Shown here piece by piece: positions 51,387 through 51,769 of a DNA stretch of 51,769 nucleotides. The stretch comes from a virus. The number at the start of each line of letters is the position of its first letter. Positions within the stretch are counted from its first letter, which is position 1. The DNA lies in IMG/VR virus record IMGVR_UViG_3300032073_000045, positions 1 through 51,769 of that record; one strand, given 5' to 3'. The notes under the pieces were generated by a model. That model was given only the letters and a program-made list of their open reading frames with translations. It ran no database searches and was not told the origin of the DNA. The position numbers and the translations under genes were made by a program.

Positions 51387-51769
51387 TTTTATTCTCCATT
51401 AATTCTTTAATTTCATCTCTAGCATTGTACCAAAGTTCTTTAGAATCATTTTGTAATTTTTTCATGCCATATTTATAGTATATTTCGCATATCTTGTCAA
51501 TGTTTTTATCATTGGGTTTTACTATAAAATGATTCCAATTTTTTTCTCCATCAATTATTTCTTGCTCAATCCATTCAGCAGGATAACCATCGGGAAAATA
51601 CATTAGATTATTGTCTTCGGCAAATTTCCTAGCAAAAGAAACAAAGCTATCTTCTCTCTTATGAGATTCATATAGGTCTGCATCTTGATACCAAGACTCG
51701 TAAACACTAATCTCAAATTGAAAGGTATCTTTAATCGCAACATATTCTTGTTGAAACTTTGGTCGATTG
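51364..51769 (-). CDS. partial paralogue of the 35865-36440 gene
   Basis: The frame stays open to the right edge (135 codons visible; the start is outside). QEYVAIKDTFQFEISVYESW, EDSFVSFARKFAEDNNLMYF and EWIEQEIIDGEKNWNHFIVK repeat the same blocks as the 36.4 kb gene. Reading only from the internal Met at 51603 would wrongly truncate it. Function unknown. Confidence 0.78.
   Translation of the reverse strand, partial: NRPKFQQEYVAIKDTFQFEISVYESWYQDADLYESHKREDSFVSFARKFAEDNNLMYFPDGYPAEWIEQEIIDGEKNWNHFIVKPNDKNIDKICEIYYKYGMKKLQNDSKELWYNARDEIKELMENKNECEYAR

Overview
This window is part of the A+T-rich genome of a large tailed double-stranded DNA phage. The head and packaging genes are clear: large terminase, prohead protease with scaffold, HK97-type capsid protein and decoration-like protein. 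It also has PhoH, an rIIA/rIIB pair, a WGR-type ATP-dependent DNA ligase, three good tRNA genes and roughly eighty very small, mostly unrecognised genes. A lipoprotein and holin-like gene pair suggests a Gram-negative host. The host cannot be named from the sequence. Both ends of the window cut through genes (a tandem-repeat structural protein on the left, a paralogue of the 35.9-36.4 kb gene on the right).

Layout. (1) 0-15.1 kb: late genes, nearly all on the minus strand. In transcription order they are PhoH, a lectin-like fibre, a small fibre, a holin/spanin-like cassette with a GAF-like membrane protein, a zinc ribbon protein, a sigma-like factor, an unknown, a beta-helix protein, an ERCC4 nuclease, terminase, protease-scaffold, decoration protein, capsid protein, a terminator, a SAP-like protein and the repeat protein. 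Three small plus-strand genes are embedded here, one of them an orphan DUF2384 protein. (2) 15.1-15.4 kb: a divergent intergenic region with a G-quadruplex motif. (3) 15.4-20.9 kb: about twenty tiny plus-strand genes, several of them paralogous, almost every one with its own sigma70-type promoter. (4) 21.2-51.8 kb: densely packed minus-strand genes of unknown function, with ATGA overlaps, many sigma70-type promoters, a probable structured RNA at 28.8-29.2 kb, tRNA-Leu, tRNA-Asp and tRNA-Ser, DNA ligase, two HhH-GPD proteins, a miniature protein-kinase-like protein and rIIA/rIIB.

Two promoter systems can be read directly. Early genes use TTGACW-16/17-TAtAaT promoters whose predicted start site lies on or within a few bases of the ATG, implying leaderless mRNAs; this also helps fix start codons. 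Several late genes on both strands instead carry a GTGTATATAT-type motif just before the ATG, a candidate target of the phage sigma-like protein.

The most unusual feature is a 49-bp imperfect palindrome repeated at eight loci between 16.5 and 27.6 kb. It is always intergenic or nearly so and always in the same genomic orientation, although the genes around it change strand. A second theme is a set of tiny single-helix membrane peptides of 23-41 residues, many starting in an ATGA, ATGAATAA or TAGTG overlap with the previous gene.
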